Below, one piece after another: positions 13,307-14,166 of a DNA stretch of 14,166 bases (positions are counted from its first letter, which is position 1; each line of letters begins with the position of its first letter). The position numbers and the translations under genes were made by a program. Below the pieces are notes generated by a model. It saw nothing but the letters and a program-made list of their open reading frames with translations. It made no database searches and was not told the origin of the DNA. The stretch is from Oscillospiraceae bacterium (lineage in GTDB: Bacteria; Bacillota; Clostridia; Oscillospirales; Ruminococcaceae): assembly GCA_016296165.1 (NCBI GenBank), contig JAEDJV010000058.1:1-14166 (forward strand), written 5' to 3'.

Positions 13307-14166
13307 TTATTTTTTAAAATTTACTTCAAGTAATTTTTCAAACTCTTCAAGAGCAACCGGTTTGGAATAAAAATATCCCTGAAGATATGTTGAATCCATA
13401 TTTTTTATTATTGTGTCCACATCTTCGTTTTCGACACCTTCAATTATTGACTTACAGTCTATCCGGCGGCACAGAGAAAGCATATTTTCTATTATGATAT
13501 AATCGATCTCGTGACCAGGTTCAGCAAGTTCACGAACAAATGAATGTTCAATCTTTATAAAACTTGTCGGCAGTTTTTTAAGCATCTCAAGCGATGCATA
13601 AGCCGTCCCAAAATCATCAAGGGCGAGCTGAAAACCTTCATCTATAAGGTTTCTGAATATACCAGCCAGTTCATCAGGGTGTTCAACCTGACGACTTTCA
13701 GTAAGCTCCACTATCATGTTTTCAGGATTTACATTGTACTTTCTGACCATACTGATAAGTTCTCTGGCAAAATCCTGCTCGAAGAACTGCTGATATGAAA
13801 CATTGAAACTTACCTGAATATCACCGTATTTTTGCTGCCATATGCTCTGCTGCTTCACAGCCTGCTCCATAACCCATCTTCCGACAGGGACTATCTCTCC
13901 GCTGTCTTCCAGTATCTTTATAAATTCATCAGGTCTGGAATCACTAACTGTTTCGCCATGCCATCTTAAAAGTGCCTCACAACCGACTATCCTGCTGGTT
14001 TCACGCTTTACAAGGGGCTGAAAATACAACTCAAAGCCACTAAAATTATTATTTATGCTTCTGTGCAGTTCATCCTTAATCTTCTGCGTTCTCTCATGCA
14101 TATCAGATATCTTTTTTGAAAAGAAAGCAATAGTACCACGTCTTGTATTTTTTCTGTACTCAAGTG
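13307..14166 (-). CDS. C-terminal part of a GGDEF-EAL protein, predicted cyclic di-GMP phosphodiesterase (cut by window edge)
   Basis: It is predicted to hydrolyse c-di-GMP to pGpG. Counting from an internal Met at 14101, the residues known to bind metal and substrate in active EAL domains are all present: Glu42 in EALLR (42-46), Asn100 in FNVS, Glu132 in ELTES (132-136), Asp162-Asp163 in DDFGT, Lys183 in FIKIEHSF (181-188), Glu221 in EGVE (221-224) and Gln241 in QGYFYSKP (241-248). The Asp of the common KID motif is Glu here. The Met at 14101 is not the real start: the frame stays open to the window edge, and the 21 residues before it, including GTIAFFSKK, look like the last strand of a GGDEF domain linked to EAL. 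The N-terminal sensor and GGDEF parts lie outside. It is convergent with the proBA operon. Confidence 0.9.
   Translation of the reverse strand, partial: LEYRKNTRRGTIAFFSKKISDMHERTQKIKDELHRSINNNFSGFELYFQPLVKRETSRIVGCEALLRWHGETVSDSRPDEFIKILEDSGEIVPVGRWVMEQAVKQQSIWQQKYGDIQVSFNVSYQQFFEQDFARELISMVRKYNVNPENMIVELTESRQVEHPDELAGIFRNLIDEGFQLALDDFGTAYASLEMLKKLPTSFIKIEHSFVRELAEPGHEIDYIIIENMLSLCRRIDCKSIIEGVENEDVDTIIKNMDSTYLQGYFYSKPVALEEFEKLLEVNFKK

Noticed and set aside
1..14166. Mobile elements, CRISPR arrays, toxin-antitoxin or phage genes
   Set aside because: No transposase, integrase, repeat array, small two-gene toxin module or phage-like gene was seen on either strand.

Overview
The window looks like an ordinary chromosomal stretch of an AT-rich Gram-positive anaerobe of the class Clostridia. 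Ruminococcus or a close relative in the Oscillospiraceae is the best guess. The basis is the strong AGGAG-type ribosome binding sites, TTG(A/T)(A/C/T)-17-TATAAT promoters that nearly all carry an extended -10 TGn, a Firmicutes-type class II GalT, a short ProB without a PUA domain, and clostridial-style Cache/PAS/GGDEF signalling proteins. The genus is inference. No mobile element, CRISPR array, tRNA or rRNA is visible.

Left part (1-5170). Two hairpins of unknown identity lie at 29-80, just before a small multi-spanning membrane protein with cysteine clusters (112-867) that ends in a strong terminator. A divergent pair follows: an AraC-family regulator on the minus strand (922-1791), and galK-galT on the plus strand (2325-5093). 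The regulator has its own good promoter. The gal side has an extended -10 but no recognisable -35, which fits an activator-dependent promoter. Between that promoter and galK lie an 18-codon start of what looks like a MelB/GPH-type sugar symporter and a short in-frame stretch resembling a glycoside hydrolase C-terminus. I read this as the scar of a deletion that removed a galactoside transporter and a hydrolase, leaving the Leloir genes behind.

Middle part (5171-9010). A 776-residue membrane-anchored diguanylate cyclase is encoded on the minus strand. It has a Cache-like sensor, a PAS-like domain, GGDEF and a second PAS-like domain. Its promoter is about 200 nt upstream of the start codon, and the leader contains a terminator-like hairpin followed by a 16-bp stem that pairs fully only in the transcribed strand. 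A GNAT acetyltransferase (minus) and a small nitroreductase (plus) are transcribed divergently from two well-formed promoters.

Right part (9131-14166). One promoter precedes a tight operon: a small membrane protein with a charged tail, a D-2-hydroxyacid dehydrogenase (overlapping by 8 nt), proB, proA and a tail-anchored protein of unknown function. proB and proA supply the first two steps of proline synthesis from glutamate; proC is not in the window. A bidirectional terminator separates this operon from a convergent gene encoding an EAL phosphodiesterase. That gene runs off the right edge and its visible N-terminal residues look like the end of a GGDEF domain. The window therefore carries both a c-di-GMP synthase and a likely c-di-GMP phosphodiesterase.

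I did not find a clearly new multi-gene system. The best leads are the structured leader of the diguanylate cyclase gene, the duplicated PAS-like domain around its GGDEF, the gal deletion scar, and the two unknown membrane proteins bracketing the dehydrogenase-proBA genes.
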